This document shows, one piece after another, positions 61,606-64,000 of a stretch of DNA of 64,000 nt; position 1 is the stretch's first letter; every line of letters starts with the position of its first letter. A program made the position numbers and the translations under genes. The DNA is from Nemania diffusa (Eukaryota > Ascomycota > Sordariomycetes > Xylariales > Xylariaceae): the NCBI GenBank assembly GCA_038501195.1, contig JBBPUQ010000001.1, positions 3,844,001-3,908,000 on the forward strand, in the 5' to 3' direction. The notes below the pieces were generated by a model, which did no database searches, was not told where the DNA came from, and saw only the letters and a program-made list of their open reading frames with translations.

Positions 61606-64000
61606 TTAACTTTTTAAACTTATAAAACTTATTTATAACTTTTATTTTTTTTAAATTTTTTATTTAAATTAATTTGTTTTATTTTATTAAATTTATATTA
61701 TATATATTTTTAAATTAAAAAAATTTAATATATAAAATATTTTTTTATTATTATTTTTAAACTTTTTTTTATTGCTAATACTTTTTAAATTATTTATATT
61801 AGTTTAAATTGTTTAAATAGTTTTTTTATAATGTTATATTAATTAAGCTTTTTTTTTTATATTTATTTTAACTTTAATTATTTAAACTATAATAATTTTA
61901 TTAATAGTTTTAAAGTTTAAAAAATATAAAAATATATAATTTATAAATTAATATATATTATTTTTTTAAATATATAATTTATTTTATATATTTTTTATAA
62001 AATTAACTTTTATAAATTTAATTATTTATAATATTATAAAAATATATATATTTATTATAGTTATATAATTAAAGCTTTAAAATTTAAAATAAGTTTTTAT
62101 AGCTATAAAATTTAACTATTTAAATATATTTTATATATTTTGTTAATATTAATAAATAATTTTTAACATTAATAAATTATTAACTAATAGTTTATAGTTT
62201 TTTATTATAACTGTTTTATTAACTTTATTTTTTATTTAAAGCTTTTTTTTTAACTTTTATTATTTATTTATATATATAAATTAACTTATTTTTTTTAGTT
62301 TTAGTTTTTAATTTTTTATTTTTAATTAATTTATTTTATTAACTTTTATAATTTATTATTTATAGTTATATATTATTAATAATTAATAGTTTATATTTTT
62401 TTATAACTTTAGTTTTTTTTTTGTTTTTTTTTTTAATTTATTATATAATTATAAAAATATTTTGTTTTATTTTTTTTTTTTTTTTTATTAATTGTTAATT
62501 TTATTAATATATAAATAAGTTTTTATATAATTTTTAAAATAAATAAAATAAAAAAAAACTAGTTATTTTTATATATTTTTAAATATTATTTAAAATATTT
62601 ATATGCTTTTTTAATAATAATATATTTATTAACAATATTATAACATTATTTTTTTTTAAGCTATTTTTTTTATTAATTAACTTTTTTTTAAATCGCTTTA
62701 ATAAAAAAATTTAAAAAACTATAATATTATTATTACTACTTTTTTTTTTATTTATATTATTTTATTTTATTAATATATAACTTTATATATATATATTTTT
62801 TTTAAGTTAAATATTTAAAATAGTTAATTGTTTAAAAGTTTTTTTATATATTAATTTTAATGTAGCTAAAAAGCTGTTTTTTATATAATTAATAATTTTA
62901 TTTTATATAGTTAAAAATATTTTATTGCTTAAATAAGCTTTATATATTTGAAAAATTTTTATATTTAATAGTTTAAGTTTATAAAATATATAATATAGCA
63001 GCAAAAAACTAATAATTAAAACTGCTTTAGCTTTTTTTTTTAAACTAATATATTTTATAGCTTTTATTAATATTAAATAATAAAAGCTTTTTTTAGTTAT
63101 AATTAATTAGTTTAATATAACAATTAAAATAATTAAATTAATTTAAAGCAATTAAATTGTTAATTTATTTATTTTTTAAAAAATAAATTAATGTTATATT
63201 GTTTAAATTATTATTATTGATTTTTTTAAATATTTATATAGTTAAAATTATTATTTAATTAAATATTATATTTTTATTAATTAAAACTAGTTTAATAATA
63301 ATATTATATATTTAAAAGTTTAAATTAATATATTATAGATTTTTTATTTTATTTATATTAAATAAATATTTTAATATTATTTTATTAATTTTATAATAAA
63401 TTTATAAAGTTTTATACTATATTTTAAAGTTAATATAATTATTAATTAATTTTATTTGTAATAACTATAGCTTTTTTTTTATTTATTTAAATATATTATA
63501 ATTTTTAGTTAAAAATTAACAAGTTTATTAATATTATATTTAATAAACTTTTTATTAATTAAAACAATTAATTTTTAATATTTTATTAATTATATATTAT
63601 AAGCAATAAAAGTTTATATAAATGTTTTAAAAAACGAGTTGCTATATAATATTATATCAAGCTATTTTTAATAAATTATTTATAACTTTATTATAACTGC
63701 TGTTATATTAACAAAAATAATAACTTTTATAGCGGCTTTTTTATTTTTACAATATAATATATTAAAAGTTTATACAACTGTTTTTATTTTTTTGAAATAG
63801 CTTTTTTAATATATTTTTACTACTAATAGTATTTTTGTTTTAATAAAATTAAAATTATTAAAAAACTATATATTTTAAATATTATATATTATTTATTAAC
63901 TAAATTATAAATTTACTAATATAGCTATTAATAAATATATATAAATGTTTTTTAAAATAAATAAAATAATTAAAAGTTATTTTATAATATAATATTAAAT

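Larger units (their letters stand above)
40441..64000. other. Gene-free, ~95% A+T block (RIP-type AT isochore or centromere-proximal DNA)
   Basis: The sequence from the right arm to the window end is nearly all A and T; many 60-base lines contain only one to four G or C. No open frame of useful length and no gene, tRNA or rRNA could be recognised. Residual C is mostly followed by T (or, on the other strand, G preceded by A), while CpA and CpG are rare, the direction expected from RIP, which converts CpA to TpA. The block begins with the candidate element at 38620 and runs past the window. Small islands with slightly more G+C occur at about 42,420-42,560, 51,700-51,880 and 53,090-53,400. Known fungal equivalents are AT isochores and regional centromeres; which this is cannot be decided here. 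Confidence 0.85.

Noticed and set aside
38655..64000. Mitochondrial DNA inserted or misassembled at the window end
   Set aside because: No mitochondrial gene, tRNA or intron ORF is recognisable in 25 kb, so a RIP-type nuclear block is more likely; read coverage would settle it.

Overview
The first 38.5 kb carry ordinary genes of a filamentous ascomycete (Pezizomycotina, most likely Sordariomycetes). The evidence is short introns of about 50-130 bp with GTRNGT-type donors, a secreted cellobiose dehydrogenase with a fungal CBM1 module, and fungus-specific families (Lam/Ltc sterol transporter, Bbc1, Mrp51). The last 25 kb (about 38,655-64,000) are a gene-free block of roughly 95% A+T, which looks like DNA saturated by repeat-induced point mutation (RIP), either an AT isochore or the edge of a centromere. 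All gene models come from reading frames and splice junctions by eye; every multi-exon model but one closes to an exact multiple of three.

Layout, left to right. (1) UDP-glucose 4-epimerase, +, 378-1799, 4 exons. (2) A 1,852-aa ankyrin-like repeat protein with a C-terminal coiled coil, +, 3428-9456, 6 exons. (3) Mpv17/PMP22-family membrane protein, +, 10387-11630. (4) Cellobiose dehydrogenase (cytochrome + GMC flavin domain + CBM1), -, 12425-15538, 10 exons. (5) A small fungal conserved-family gene, -, 16977-17698, which appears broken by one frameshift. (6) A CCHC zinc-knuckle protein, +, 18209-19606. (7) An MIT-domain and coiled-coil protein, possibly Atg38-like, -, 20569-22207. (8) A GRAM-VASt-TM sterol-transfer protein of the Lam/Ltc family, +, 23113-27713. 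(9) SH3 protein Bbc1, -, 29376-33105. (10) Rtr1/RPAP2-type phosphatase, +, 34424-35353. (11) Cytosolic ribosomal protein eS17, -, 35747-36432, 5 exons including one of 13 nt. (12) Mitoribosomal protein Mrp51/bS1m, -, 36976-38451.

The genes do not form an obvious pathway cluster. They mix housekeeping functions (sugar nucleotides, translation, Pol II CTD, actin patch, ER contact sites) with a lignocellulose-attacking secreted enzyme and two lineage-variable genes. Intergenic DNA is rich in short TAGGTA/TACCTA words. The AT block begins within about 200 bp of MRP51. Its first 1.8 kb is flanked by a 35-bp imperfect inverted repeat whose mismatches are almost all transitions, which suggests a RIP-degraded DNA transposon. 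Within the block there are no supportable genes, only homopolymer tracts, tandem repeats and a few slightly GC-richer islands with hairpins. The most interesting items are the extreme AT block with its inverted-repeat element, the frameshifted gene at 17 kb, the frame anomaly in the zinc-knuckle gene, the ~97-residue super-repeat in the ankyrin protein, and a 3' terminal intron that decides whether the CBM1 of the cellobiose dehydrogenase is complete.
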